Positions 1-10,459 are shown, numbered from the stretch's first letter. The stretch is 64,000 nucleotides of DNA from Ectobius pallidus (GCA_964059195.1 CAXKWD010000006.1:177380825-177444824), one strand, 5' to 3'. Program-made: numbers and translations. Notes: a model not told the origin generated them from the sequence alone.

Positions 1-292
1 CGACAGGTCGCGGCCCTGTAAGGCCCGGGCGGCTTGGGTCGCTTAAATCCTAAAAGGGAGAAGTGAAACTACGACAGAGGGAAGAGAGGGAGGGAGGGAT
101 TAAAATACGGTAGGCATAAGTTATAACTATTTATAAACTACTTGCAGGAAAAAAATCTATACAGTACTAATTACAATTAGGCCTATATTAGTTACTAAAT
201 TGCCATAAGGTAATGTATCTAGTATGTACTCTTTCACTGAACAAGGGAAGTATTTTTATACCACACACCAACTCGTTTAATTTGAAGGTATT
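1..292. other. Unassigned intergenic DNA
   Basis: No gene or repeat is recognised. A purine-rich stretch of GAGGGA-type repeats occupies roughly 55-105. Small open frames here are short, compositionally biased and extend into the SINE remnant that follows. Confidence 0.4.
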
Positions 293-446
293 TAATGACA
301 GCCATGTAATCTTCGCCGGTGAGCCGGAATTTTCTCCCTCAGTAGAGGGAGCCTGTAAATCTATAGAGACAAAGGTCTGTTTCATTTATGCCATCGACCT
401 GGAACGGGATAGAACCCACGACCATGGGCACATAATTCTCCTCCTA
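293..446 (-). repeat. tRNA-derived SINE remnant
   Basis: Read on the minus strand, the segment starts with a box-B-like GGGTTCTATCC (407-417), runs through 'acaggctccctct' and 'gagggagaaaattccgg', and ends near 'caccggcga'. This order (degenerate RNA polymerase III box B, then a fixed body) is that of tRNA-derived SINEs, and the body resembles a SINE I recall from polyneopteran insects, which is memory rather than a search. The A-box head is not evident, so the copy is probably truncated. Short ORFs overlapping it on both strands are incidental. Confidence 0.55.
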
Positions 447-786
447 GGCTTACTATGTAGCAATCATTATGATTGTTATATCACTAGGTATCACAGTAAT
501 TTATATTGATATATAGGGTATAATAAAACATTTGTTGATGTATGACAAGATTTAACGTGACTTTATTCATAGACTACTAAAGACTTGTCATGTCTAAAAA
601 TATTTACCCATCTAAACTACACAACTGAAATTTTTAGCAAGATATTACATGACAACCATTATAAAGTTTGCATTAAATTATATTAATTACATTTAAATAC
701 ATATTACTGATACATTCACACTACTTCCAATAATATATTATATAAATAAATACAGTAAGTTATTAATTACATTAGTTGTGACATTA
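447..786. other. AT-rich intergenic DNA
   Basis: Very AT-rich sequence with no recognisable gene, RNA or repeat. Confidence 0.4.
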
Positions 787-1796
787 TCTAATATATAAAA
801 TCGAAAGTGTGTATGTATGTATGTTTGTTCCTTATACAAATCTACATTTCTTTACCAATTTACACGACATTTTGCACACATACCCAGTTAAGCCCGGGAA
901 GTATAGCTGCCAACATTAAAATTGAAACAAATCAGTCCTTCCCTTGAAAATTATATAATTTCTGAGAATATTATGCAAAAAAAATGAAATCCCATTCAGT
1001 TGTCAAGACAACAGTGTATTGTTTACACAGTTCACATGGGGCTCTGGGCACTACATAATAATTTATTGGACTTTAACGAATTCTGATGCTAACGTTTTGT
1101 GAAAATAATTCTTGAATAAAATCCACGAGAATAAAGCACATTGTAATGCAGTCACATAACTTTTTCTACCCTCGACACAAGAAATATTTTCTCACTTCAC
1201 ATTTTGATGTAGAATAAGAGGTCGTATTGCTGGGATAACTTAAGTGTGTGAGTATGCTATATCAGAAGTAGGTAAACAATCCTTTCCGCTTATACGTTAT
1301 CCATAGCTGTATGCTTTGTATTAGTTGAGAAATAAGGATGTTTATCATAGGCCCTAAGCATGGGATGGAACATTTTGAGTCCTATGCTCGCAGTATTTTA
1401 TGTCCCGGGTTTTAGGGGAGGAAAGTATGAAAGTGATACTGCATTTCTCTTATTTCAGAACCGAAATGGTTGTATGGTAACATGAGAATGAGAAATAAAA
1501 TTTTCCGTCAAGTCAATACAATCTTATTTAATTTATGTTTCTTCTTATTTCAAATCCTCCCAAGCATGATGTGTAGAAGCAACGGAATGCAGCTTTCGAC
1601 ATCCTCTATGAGCCATAAAAAGCTATATCTAGCGTTTTCTGATGGAATAGTTTGAGTGTAATAAATCTTTTTCTTCATTTCAAGTTTTACATACATATTA
1701 TATAAGCACCTAGAGTTTCAAAATCGAAAGTCCTCCATAAGTTAATTTCAAATTACAAAACACAAAGCCCGGGCGACGCCGGGCCTTTTCAGCTAG
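787..1796 (+). mobile_element. Non-autonomous Helitron-like element
   Basis: The element begins with TC directly after an A (786/787) and ends with CTAG directly before a T (1793-1797), as expected for Helitrons inserted into an AT dinucleotide. A GC-rich hairpin, CCCGGGCGACGCCGGG (about 1768-1783), lies roughly ten bases before the CTAG. There are no terminal inverted repeats and no Rep/helicase ORF, so it is non-autonomous. Its interior and 3' end are related to 11473-12270 and 22027-22846. A short open frame at 1470-1655 is probably incidental. Confidence 0.7.
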
Positions 1797-1944
1797 TCTA
1801 GAATAAAGGCTTTTAATCACTAAAACAAATACATTACTAAGTAGCAACACATTACTTCCTGTAAATCATGGAATCTATATTGAAGCCTTCAATATTAATT
1901 AGGCCTATATTATTTCGTCAACAGACGCATTACCAAACTTTCAG
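1797..1944. other. AT-rich spacer
   Basis: AT-rich sequence between the Helitron end and the degenerate tandem repeat; nothing recognised. Confidence 0.35.
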
Positions 1945-2385
1945 TTGTTTGTTCACTTCAAGATGGGCCAAAAACTTGATTCTTTGACTTGATTCTTTAG
2001 CCTGTGACCGACGGGAAAACTCCGAAAATTTCAAATTTTTAGTTTTTAACCCGCAATAAAACTTTGAAAGTTTTCAATCACTCAATCGTATGGTTTACCC
2101 ACTTCAAGATGAAATAGAAACGTGAAATTTGCAAACTCATTTTTAGCCCTTAGCCTACGAAAAATTCCAAACAGTTCAAATTTTTCATTTTTTATCCCTG
2201 GAATAATTTAGGGTTTCCAATCATTCACTGCCATAAATGTTTACCCACCTCCAGATGAGATAAAAGCTTGAAATTTGGCACACTTACAGCTTTTAGCCTG
2301 TAACCGAAGGGAAAATTGCTAAAAGTCTTTTTGTTAATTTTTTTACCCCCTTAAAAACCTCACAGTAGTTCCAAATTTTTTAGGT
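1945..2385. repeat. Three diverged tandem units of about 145 bp
   Basis: Three successive blocks share the ordered landmarks 'ccacttcaagatg' (near 1958, 2099 and, as 'ccacctccagatg', 2248), 'cttgaaatttg' or a variant, 'tttagcctgt.accga.ggga' and 'ttcaaattttt'. Spacings of about 141 and 148 bp indicate an old, diverged tandem triplication, probably inside a decayed mobile element. No coding potential was seen. Confidence 0.6.
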
Positions 2386-3976
2386 CTATTGTGGCTAAAC
2401 TTAATTCCATGGCAGTCTAAATAGACGAACTCTACTCCGATACAGTGTCAGTTCATGAAACAACTTTCGCGAGAATTTTCCCGGAGATTTTGGGACAGAG
2501 CCCAGAACAAGCAAAGCTAGTTTCTGTATAAGTTGTGACTGGAGGTCAGTAAGATATAGGTATTTATATTTTCTGCAGTTTTGAATCAATATATTGAACA
2601 ATGATTAAAAACATAAAATTATTACAATACATTTATATTATAAGACTACTATCAATTAAAATTAATATTAACGTAATACTGACTACATAGGCTATACCAC
2701 AAATTTTGTTGTAGAACTACTTCTGCACAATCTAATGAACAATAAATCCTAATTTGAACTAATAATACGTGATTCTCGCGTCTTAGCTATAAAAATGAAA
2801 ATTATGTATAGGAGTGTCTATAAGAAAATAATAGAGCAGTGTGACACAGGCTTTCATTACCCGAGGTAAAGTTGTACTTGCCTATCTATCTAAACTGGAA
2901 ATCATTCATGGAAACTTCAAATTACTCATTTGACATACCTTACACAGTCTTAAGCTTGATTCTAGTAAATTATTTTCAGTGCCATTTCTCTTTTTTAATG
3001 GCTTTCAAAGGTGAAAAGCACTTTCATACACATATGTATTTTATATTTGCTAGTTATAAATAATTATAACTCACAGTTTTTTTTAAAACCGTGCTTTGAA
3101 TGGCTAAGAAATTATGTACACACTCTACATTAAAGTCAATTGATATTAATAAAGGTAAAGCTGTAGTTAGTGAAGGATTAAGAAAAAAAATAACATTTCC
3201 TCCCTATTTCGAATAACAACGATAGAATAGTCTTGTCTCTTTAAAGTATAATACATTAAGTTAGCTGGACATCATCTGCAGACTCAATCTAAACCTCTAA
3301 AAACAGCTTCAAAAGATACAATTTTTAAACCAAACCATAAAGACTTTTACTATTTCTCCCACATGGCCTAATAGAACAGTTATTATACTTCAGGTTGACA
3401 TCTTACAACACGAGATACTTGCTGCCTATAATTAAATATTAATTTTTTTAAATCAACTGTTTTCCATTCACTCTTACGGGTGAGGGTTGATCTGTCAACC
3501 TAATGACGTCACAAGCCAAAACCGCGCGGTTGGAGAAAGTTTGAATACATGGCCAAGTGGCACCCCCGTGAGTTGAACCTAAAACTAAATTAATTGCAAT
3601 TAAGTTACAAGATAATCTTGAATACAAAATTGAATACAAAATTAGATTGATAATTTTATAAATTACACCCTAAGGAAATTTTTGGGCTTAAGACAAAAAA
3701 CAAAAGTTTAAATAACATTATCCTGAATTAATTTACTGATTTTTCTATTGAATTGTCCCAACGTTTGACAGCCTCTGACATTGTGTGGGATGGAATTACA
3801 GATGCGGGTAACTGAGACGGTGAAAGATGAAGAATACGATGATGTCAGTGTAAAGGGATAAAAAAGTACATCTCATGTTGCTTATTACAGAGCTGTATTG
3901 TATGTGGCCGTGAGACGTGATGGTAATTTGATTATTAAAGAAAATAAGTTATTGAAAATTGATGTGATTGTAGTTT
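2386..3976. other. AT-rich unassigned region
   Basis: No gene or transposon was identified. A GC-rich island near 3470-3570 holds a hairpin-capable GGTTGATCTGTCAACC and a perfect cAMP-response-like palindrome TGACGTCA (about 3504-3511), which could be a regulatory or decayed repeat fragment. Short ORFs (for example 2872-3063 and 3448-3639) have no recognisable homology. Confidence 0.35.
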
Positions 3977-4707
3977 TGTTCCCAAAGCACTCTGAAACCA
4001 TGAACTGTGCATGCGCTCTTTCTCCACACGCATTCCCCAAGCGAGAATTCACGATTCTGATTGTCAATCTTCTGTTCCGTGTGTTCTCACGGGCAGTTTT
4101 ATGTACTATAAAAAAAGTTTGCGGGCTCTACCATGAATATTTATCAGAGACATGTGCAGTAACCCATTTTCATGTGCCCTACTCCTACCTCCGATAACCT
4201 TGCGCCTGATTTATAAGCAAAGGCTACTTATATATAATAGAAGATAATTAAATGTTTCCCAAACTATAGTTTATTGTGGCGATGCATATTGCATATATAA
4301 CATGTTTAAAGGGAAATACATATTCTATTCTAATCTGATGAGTACAATTTCGATTCTGGCAATAACATGGAAATATTTTTCAAGTCCCTCCCAGACGGTG
4401 AACAGTAAAGGTTTGTTTTTCTATGTTGCTAAATGTATTTATTTTCTTTAGGACAGTAAAGACAGAGAAATTTAAGGTTGTGATATTTTATAAGCTACAG
4501 AATTCGTAGGCTTTTTATTTGTAAATTATTAACCTATAAATTTATTTCTTATTCTTGTTTAGAGTATATGTAAATATCAAACGATATCTCGTATTGATTA
4601 AACGCAGAAACTATGGATTCCAAATTTTTCTAACTGTTTCCAAAATACAATATCATGGATAAGTTATAGATTGGACATGCGCAGTCATGGGTTTGCTTTG
4701 GGAACAA
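3977..4707. mobile_element. Possible MITE with imperfect inverted ends
   Basis: The left end (3977-4015, starting TTGTTCCCAAAGCA) recurs in inverted form at 4676-4707 (ending TGCTTTGGGAACAA), with a 5 bp insertion and a few mismatches. The ~730 bp between them is AT-rich and encodes nothing recognisable. An inverted-repeat transposon is the simplest reading, but no target-site duplication was found. Confidence 0.35.
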
Positions 4708-4826
4708 ATCTTATATGACTTTTCAGTTAGTTTTATCTGTTACATCTTACATTATCTCATGTAATTCAACTGTATGTAAGTCAGTTTCTTAGATCAGAAT
4801 TGCACAGGCATAAATTTTCTCTCTAG

Positions 4827-4897
4827 CAAGCAGCCACGGGCCAGTCCTGAACATCTATTGTGAAGACCCGTGCTGAACAAAAGGATTCGTGGCCAGG
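4827..4897 (+). other. Candidate internal or 5' UTR exon
   Basis: A pyrimidine-rich acceptor (ttttctctctag) precedes 71 bases of balanced composition, followed by a consensus donor GGCCAGG|GTGAGT. With the candidate exons at 7699-7724 and 10460-10516 it would make a short spliced leader ahead of the coding exon at 27417. One frame carries a TGA about 20 bases in and is then open. Based on splice-site strings only. Confidence 0.3.
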
Positions 4898-5091
4898 GTG
4901 AGTTTTTCAAGGACTTATATCTGTCTTTGCTTAACATGCCTTTCTGTGCAAATTTTCTTTGTTCCATGGTCTGGCCCTCATATCACTTATTCTGTCATTT
5001 GCTTGGGTCATATTTCTGGTGGACTGGTTTCTTGGTGTATTGAAGTGACAAGTATTTGTAAGTCTCGGTAGTGTTTTGTATAGTCTGATTA
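4898..5091. other. Spacer before the hAT element
   Basis: Nothing recognised; the final bases contain the left target-site duplication of the hAT element. Confidence 0.3.
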
Positions 5092-5099
5092 GTGATTAT

Positions 5100-5826
5100 C
5101 AAGGCCCGGATTCTAATGAAATGTCATCTTTTTATTGATGCTGCATAGACATTGCCAACTTGTGGATAAATCCTAATCATGGCCTCTAGATTATAGACAT
5201 GCATTTTTATTGGGTCATTTTTTGTCATTTTATGCAATTTTATGTTTTTAGGGCATTTATTTCAATTTTAGGTAATTATTTTGTCATTTTCTTCCTTATT
5301 TAGTCATTTTCGTGCATTTACATTGAGTGTATTAACTTTTGTTTCGTCGCTAGCGGTGCTGTCTTTGAAGTGTTGTTTGTTTAATGCAAGAAGGAAAAAT
5401 TCGGTGTTAAAGTGTTGTCATGTCTCAGTCGGAAGTGAGAATCAAAGAAACGCCAAATTTTTTTATGATATTACTATTGTTATTAGATTGACTTGGCACC
5501 AGAGTCTGCCATCTGCTTGGATTTGAGAGTGCAAACTACTGTTTACCCTCAATTAAACAACAATATAATCCAGCAGACTGCAAAAGGAAATGCCGAATTT
5601 TGACTCGCCAGTGCCTCAGTGCCAGTATAAATTTCCGTGAGAAAAGAACATTCACAACATTACAGTTCTTAAAATTATATACAAACTATTCTTTAACTGT
5701 GTGTACATTAATAATTTTTTATAAAGAAAAGATCAGTTTTTAGGTCATTTTTTATAATTAAGTAATTTTCTTTAAAATATAGGGTCATTTTTCAAACAAT
5801 TTTAGGTCATCAAAAACCGGGCCCTG
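5100..5826 (+). mobile_element. Non-autonomous hAT transposon, copy 1
   Basis: The termini CAAGGCCCGGATTCT and CCGGGCCCTG are flanked by a perfect 8 bp target-site duplication GTGATTAT (5092-5099 and 5827-5834), the hallmark of hAT transposition. Several GTCATTTT motifs lie just inside both ends as subterminal repeats. The interior has no transposase; a short open stretch (SLKCCLFNARRKN) is shared with the second copy. The same family lies inverted at 20310-21032. Length 727 bp. Confidence 0.88.
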
Positions 5827-5851
5827 GTGATTATGAATATAAGTGAACCTT

Positions 5852-6590
5852 CTCCCATCTAAGTTTTGTGAGAAGCTGGAAGTGAAAAAGTTAGGAGTTC
5901 ACCAACCAGATGCTACAGAACTTACTGAAAAAGATGGAACAAAATTAAGGAAGTTTTCGTCCCTGTGGTTTGAAAAAACAGCATAGCTGACAGCGTGTGA
6001 AGTCTGAAAATCTTAATTTTGTTTTTATTGTTTGCTGTTTGGTAATGAATCAACTTGGTCGAGAACAGGATATTCTGATTTGAAACGTTTGCCAGAGAGA
6101 AAAAAAAAAAAAAACATGAATGTAGTGTGGATCATATTAATAATGCATTTAAATTTAAAATGTTAGGGACGGCAAAAATTCTTTCTCAAATTGATGATTG
6201 ACATAGAATAGCTGTAGATAAGAGTCAACATGTGTTAAGTAGAATTATAGATATTTTGAATTAGTGTTAAGAGGGCGTGACGAAACAGCGCACTTTTCTG
6301 ACAGACGTTTTTCATTGCTTATTTAGCGTGTTAGAGAACCATTTGAAAGATGCCACTGTGGCAGAGAATACATCCAAGACAATCCAGAAATAACTATTAG
6401 ATGTGATGTAATTTGTCTATAAAGACAAAATCAGAAAAGAAATGGAGAAGGCAAATTTTGTAGCTGTAGAGGCAGGGATGTTACATGTTTTTCACAGGTG
6501 AGAGTAAACCTGTAGAAAGGTTCATAAAATACATTCCTATTTCTGATTTGGCTGTGCAAGGTTTAACATGTGCACTGACAAATGAATTAT
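5852..6590 (+). pseudogene. hAT-family (ZMYM1-like) transposase pseudogene
   Basis: Conceptual translation, allowing stops and frame changes, gives landmarks in the right order: an N-terminal TTF-type zinc-finger-like part (LRKFSSLWF; FCFYCLLFG, near 5970-6050), LPERKKK, a region reading KILSQIDD then LSRIIDIL, LRGRDETAHFS, DATVAENTSKTIQ, and RKEMEKANFVAVEA. This is the arrangement of the hAT transposases often annotated in insects as zinc finger MYM-type protein 1-like. Many stops and indels, and loss of the catalytic and dimerisation halves, make it non-functional. It starts just beyond copy 1 of the small hAT element, but the two need not be related. Confidence 0.65.
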
Positions 6591-6640
6591 TATTATTATT
6601 ATTTTTATTTTTTTTCAAATTTATTGATCATTTACTAATA

Positions 6641-7238
6641 CGACGGGCAGTCTAAAAATATGTTTCCCCTGGTGACTGTGTACTGAGGTGTGGATGAAAA
6701 CAAAAATATAATGAGGCATTAAAGACAAGACGCACCTTTATTTTTCCACATAATTACCACGTACGAGACATTTGTCATACCGCTTTAGAAGCTTCAAAAA
6801 GCTCTCTGGGGGAAAAAAAAATCAGGGCTCTTCGCTCCCAACCAAGAGTTGCAATATGGTTTTGTGTTGCTGTCGCCAAGTGTGGTTTCGCATTGTCATC
6901 CAACAACAGAACACCAGATTGGAGAAGGCCAGGCTGCTTTTTCCGAATCGCCTCCTTCAATTTCGACAGGGTGGTTCCATCCAAAACCCCTTGGGTGTCC
7001 CAGAACACTTTACCTGCAGAGGGCGTTGTTTTGAACTTCTTTCTGACAGGTGCAGCCTTCAATTCAGGTGTGAAATGGTGAACCCACGTTTCATCCCCGT
7101 CACAATCCGAAACAGAAAGACATTGCCATCACGTTGGTGTATGGGTGTCTTTCCCGTTCAACCTACATATTGTTTCCCCATTGCTGTTCGATTTCCTGGG
7201 GGAAAATAGAGGGGAAACTTATTTTTGCACTCCCCTCA
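6641..7238 (-). mobile_element. Internally deleted mariner element
   Basis: Terminal inverted repeats of about 29 bp (6641-6670 and 7210-7238), sharing TTTCCCCT and an A-rich core, are each bordered by TA (6639-6640, 7239-7240), the target site of Tc1/mariner elements. Full-length mariners are about 1.3 kb; this copy is ~600 bp and carries the transposase remnant described separately. Confidence 0.85.
6738..7140 (-). pseudogene. Mariner transposase remnant
   Basis: Read leftwards, the frame gives QRDGNVFLFRIVTGDETW (first catalytic Asp in GDETW), HHFTPELKAAPVRKKFK, FWDTQGVLDG, and LLLDDNAKPH with the second catalytic Asp, as in mariner DD34D transposases. Shortly after LGWER a deletion removes the PPYSPDL block with the third Asp. 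After a frame change the C-terminal tail resumes (RYDKCL, NYVEK, stop at 6738). It lacks the N-terminal helix-turn-helix region and one catalytic residue, so it is inactive. Plus-strand ORFs over the same interval are shadows. Confidence 0.85.
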
Positions 7239-7240
7239 TA

Positions 7241-7698
7241 CAATTCTTACAATTTCAATTTCTACATACCTATATAAAACACGCCTAGTATAGCCATTGT
7301 CAGTATAGAAGGCTGTGGCCAATAAACTTGTGACGGCCTTTTGTTACCATCTTAATGACTGTACTGCTAGATCTGATGTTTTAAAAATGTTTCTCGGTAA
7401 CAAAATACACCCATATCAGTTGGGAAAGGGAACATTTTAAGTTGAGAGAGCCATTTTGTTTGTTAACCCAAAAGGAAAACATTAAAGATTCCAGAAATAA
7501 TACTCGCTTTAATTTTTTGGGTCGGTATAGTGTAGTTAACACATCAGTATTTTTTGTATTGTATGTGTTCTCTTTGTAGTCATTAGTTTGCATTTGGAAC
7601 AACACATTTTAAATGTTGATTTAGACGGCTTCAGAAACATGTATTTATGTTGAAAACTGTATGTAGAGAGAGTAAAGTGGATGTTCTTCTTGTTTCAG
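7241..7698. other. Unassigned, AT-rich
   Basis: No feature was recognised apart from the pyrimidine-rich tract leading into the acceptor at 7698. Confidence 0.35.
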
Positions 7699-7724
7699 AT
7701 GGATGCTGTCAGCGCTGGATACCG
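7699..7724 (+). other. Candidate 26-nt microexon
   Basis: A strong acceptor (ttcttcttgtttcag) is followed after 26 bases by a perfect donor GTGAGT at 7725. The segment starts with ATG and reads MDAVSAGYR; joined directly to 27417 that frame stops at once, so it would be a short uORF. In another frame, joined to 4827-4897 and 10460-10516, it stays open. Support is splice-consensus only. Confidence 0.35.
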
Positions 7725-7744
7725 GTGAGTCCTTCAGAACAATA

Positions 7745-7990
7745 CAAAAGTCAAACCTCCATATAACGAAGACGGATATAACGATAAACCCGCATTAAGT
7801 GATATTTTTCTATGGTCGCAGCAAAATTTCCTATCTTAATACGTTATTTGTCCCTTGTTATAGTGATTAAGATATTTTGCAAACACCCTTTTATAACGAT
7901 ACATATGTTAAAGTGAAATTGCCATTCTAGACCAACGTAGCCCTTCAGGCGGTAGCAGGTACCAGATTAGTGTCCTTCCCAGCTGGTGCC
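7745..7990. repeat. Possible pogo/Tigger-like terminal fragment
   Basis: The string AACCTCCATATAACGAAG resembles the pogo/Tigger-like terminus at 9051 (AACCTCTATATAACGACC). Further 'ataacga' motifs follow. No matching right end or TA duplication was found, so only a fragment is suggested. Confidence 0.3.
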
Positions 7991-8158
7991 AATTTTTAAG
8001 CACCTTTAGCAATTCTGCAAGATACATTTTATTAAATTGAAACTTGAGATGGAGGTTTAACATACGTAACTTCTAATTAAGTGGAAGGAAAGGAAATAGA
8101 CATTAAATCCATGTCTGGGATATTAATACAAGTAAGAATCAGCTTGAAAAATTTTCAT

Positions 8159-8228
8159 GTCATAACCGGGATTTGAACACGGATCTTCAGCTTAATGCGC
8201 TGATGCTCTACCATTGAGCTACAATGAC
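8159..8228 (-). tRNA. tRNA-Asn-derived cloverleaf, left arm copy
   Basis: Mirror image of 8433-8502. The anticodon loop is GCATTAA instead of GCGTTAA, changing the anticodon-equivalent to ATT, and the acceptor stem has an extra T-T mismatch. It is probably a tRNA-derived (SINE-like) sequence rather than a functional gene. Confidence 0.35.
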
Positions 8229-8432
8229 AACATGCCAGCATGACATCAAATTCCTCAACTGATTCAGAAGACAAGGCAAACCACGGGAGGTTTCTCTCCA
8301 TTGAGAACACACATCCAAATGGCGTCCTACCCTTGTAGGTACTTGGATGTGTGTTCTCAATGGAGAGAAACCTCCCGTGGTTTGCCTTGTCTTCTGAATC
8401 AGTTGAGGAATTTGATGTCATGCTGGCATGTT

Positions 8433-8502
8433 GTCATGGTAGCTCAATGGTAGAGCATCAGCGCGTTAAGCTGAAGATCCGTGTTCAAATCCCGGTTATG
8501 AC
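8433..8502 (+). tRNA. tRNA-Asn(GTT)-like cloverleaf
   Basis: The 70 nt fold with standard tRNA spacing: acceptor GTCATGG/TTATGAC (two G-U pairs), D arm GCTC-AATGGTA-GAGC, anticodon arm TCAGC-GCGTTAA-GCTGA with GTT at the anticodon positions, a 4-base variable loop, and T arm CCGTG-TTCAAAT-CCCGG with one T-C mismatch. Position 33 is C rather than T and one T-stem pair is broken, so a tRNA-derived repeat head is more likely than a working tRNA. It lies in the right arm of the foldback palindrome. Confidence 0.45.
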
Positions 8503-8879
8503 ATGAAAATTTTTCAAGCTGATTCTTACTTGTATACGTAACTTCACTTAATTCAAGCACTAACCTGAACATGTTTCGAGCAAACTTCATGACTCATCAT
8601 CAGCTATACTCCATCTGTCGCGGGGATGGATCTCATCAAGAAGTTCATTAAACAACCACCAGGAATTGCTGCCAATACACAACAGACAGATGGAGTATAG
8701 CTGATGATGAGTCATGAAGTTTGCTCGAAACATGTTCAGGTTAGTGCTTGAATTAAGTGAAGTTACGTATGTTAAACCTCCATCTCAAGTTTCAATTTGA
8801 TTATAACTTCACTATATAAACTTCCTACAAATTCTAGGATACATTTTATTCTTAGTAGAGGGTCACTGACCAATGTCAT

Positions 8880-8938
8880 TGTTTTGTCTTTCTTCTTTCT
8901 TCCCTTTCTCTTTTCGCTCTCTTTCTTCCCTCTTTCCA
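8880..8938 (+). repeat. Polypyrimidine tract
   Basis: About 60 bases almost entirely C and T. Low-complexity; the minus-strand Lys/Glu-rich ORF over it is a composition artefact. Confidence 0.7.
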
Positions 8939-9050
8939 TGTGACTGAACTTTCTGCGACATATGCTAACCAGTTCATACATATATTGGAAGTTTACACAG
9001 TGAAGCTATATTATAAAGGATATGATATTGAGTTGGGTCTAGCACGTATA

Positions 9051-9921
9051 CAGTGAAACCTCTATATAACGACCATCGCTGGTTCCACAAAAAAGTGGCC
9101 TTTAAGAGGGGTGGTCTCTTAATAGGGGGAATGCATTTTCATGTCTTGAAAGTGAAAATACAATGGAATAAATACGGTACAATACAGTAGGTGTCTTATT
9201 TAACACACAGTTGATTATTACTTACTTTTAATGTATTTAAAATTTGCAGCACAACAATAAGACACTTTAATCTATGCAGGTCAAGAACACCGAGCCTCTA
9301 TTTACAGTATACCTGGGTAATGTTTTCCAGGAAAAGAAAGACACGTCTATTTTCCCTACATTACATTTTGCTTGGTGGACAATGAAAGGGACTCGTCCAG
9401 TACGTTTCTTAGAATCGAGAATTTCAGAACCCCCTCATGTCCACTGAATAAACGTTTTCATAAGGAATAGAATTACCCCCCCCCCCCCCGAGTCACTGCG
9501 ATCATGTAGATAATAAAGGCATGAATTCTTAAATGTATTGAAACAAGCAGGTCAGAAGTAGGAGATTGGAATGTGTTCTTTTCACGCAGTGCGCTGTACG
9601 GTACTTGTACGCTGTCTACTGTAAGAATTTTCCCAGAATGCGAAAAGAAAACAACCCAAAGCATTGTATTGAAAATTGCAGTGCCCACATCAGTATTTCT
9701 CTTCAAATGCTGATTAATGCCTATCTTTTGAGTAAATTTTTTTGCGATTTTGGTCGTTATAAGAGGAGTTTAACAAAAATTAAACTCTGGTCGTTGGTCG
9801 GGGAGAGGGGTGGTCGTTTGATAGGGGTACAAATAACATTGACTTATGGGTTTTACTGTCCATTCCTAGAAAAATTGGTCTTTAAAGGAGGTGGTCGCTA
9901 AAGAGGGGTGGTGTTTTACTG
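9051..9921. mobile_element. Pogo/Tigger-like MITE
   Basis: The left end CAGTGAAACCTCTATATAAC and the right end (reverse complement CAGTAAAACACCACCCCTC) are both bordered by TA (9049-9050, 9922-9923). Further AGAGGGGTGGTC-type motifs occur subterminally at both ends. The interior is non-coding apart from incidental ORFs and includes a C homopolymer near 9477-9489. Confidence 0.7.
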
Positions 9922-9989
9922 TACTTCACTTTTTGTATAAATACCTGAACTAGTTTCGAAGACCATCATCATTCATAATCATCAGATTT

Positions 9990-10140
9990 TATTGCCTTTG
10001 TTTTGTTTGTGTTCATTCTTAGTCTGACTTTTTTGCTTCGAAGATTCAGCTCATCTAGCATAAATTTCAGTTCTTCCGCGAAGTGAAGGTTCCTGAATCT
10101 TCTGCCATTTATATTTATGCCAAACTTCTTTTTGTCCTGA
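9990..10140 (-). pseudogene. RTE-like LINE reverse transcriptase fragment
   Basis: The minus-strand translation KKFGININGRRFRNLHFAEE followed by MLDELNLRSKKVRLRMNTNK matches the RT region around the catalytic FADD box in RTE-type LINEs, where GI.I.G..L..LRFADD is followed by ML..LN..S.KVGLKMN..KTK. The Asp-Asp and following residues are deleted (FAEE), so it is inactive. It is a short 5'- and 3'-truncated remnant next to the pogo-like MITE. Confidence 0.6.
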
Positions 10141-10402
10141 ATATGACCTCCAGGAGATATGTAAACAGTTTTGCCTTGTTTCTCTCTCTCTGTCTCTCCT
10201 TTTCTGTTCTGATCTTGGTGTAATTCTTTAGCAGTGGTGGATCGTGTGGAACTGCAGCGCCCCCTATTTCCTCTTGATATTATCGATAACATGTAATATA
10301 ATGAGTCCTTTTTTCTTTATGCTTGTACAATATATAATCTTTAAGCTTAATGCCAGTAGCCATCCCCCAGTTTATTAAAAAGAGAAAAGAAAATCTTTGT
10401 AT

Positions 10403-10425
10403 GGAACTGTGCACTTCACAGTTCC
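10403..10425. other. Perfect 9 bp hairpin
   Basis: GGAACTGTG and CACAGTTCC are separated by five bases. Isolated, with no obvious terminator or transposon context; it lies 35 bp upstream of a candidate exon. Confidence 0.4.
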
Positions 10426-10459
10426 AGCGGTGTGGTGTTTAACTGTTGTGTGCTTGCAG

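Larger units (their letters stand above)
8036..8796. mobile_element. Composite foldback element with nested palindromes
   Basis: Three nested inverted repeats: outer arms 8036-8073 and 8759-8796 (38 bp, apparently perfect); a long palindrome with 191 bp arms 8128-8318 and 8343-8533 separated by 24 bp and differing at about two positions; and an 85 bp pair 8535-8619 and 8685-8769. Each 191 bp arm holds a tRNA-like sequence. Short ORFs across it merely read the palindrome. No transposase is present; this is a foldback or MITE-like structure, or a recent inverted duplication. Confidence 0.8.

Noticed and set aside
213..509. 98-codon plus-strand ORF
   Set aside because: It overlaps a tRNA-derived SINE remnant and shows no domain.
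6772..7209. Plus-strand 145-codon ORF
   Set aside because: It is the shadow of the mariner transposase remnant read on the minus strand.
8535..8769. CTGATGA...GAAAC strings suggesting a hammerhead ribozyme (also near 9953-10000)
   Set aside because: The required stem II closing pair is not formed (T opposite C) and no convincing stem III or cleavage site is present; the similarity is limited to the two core words.
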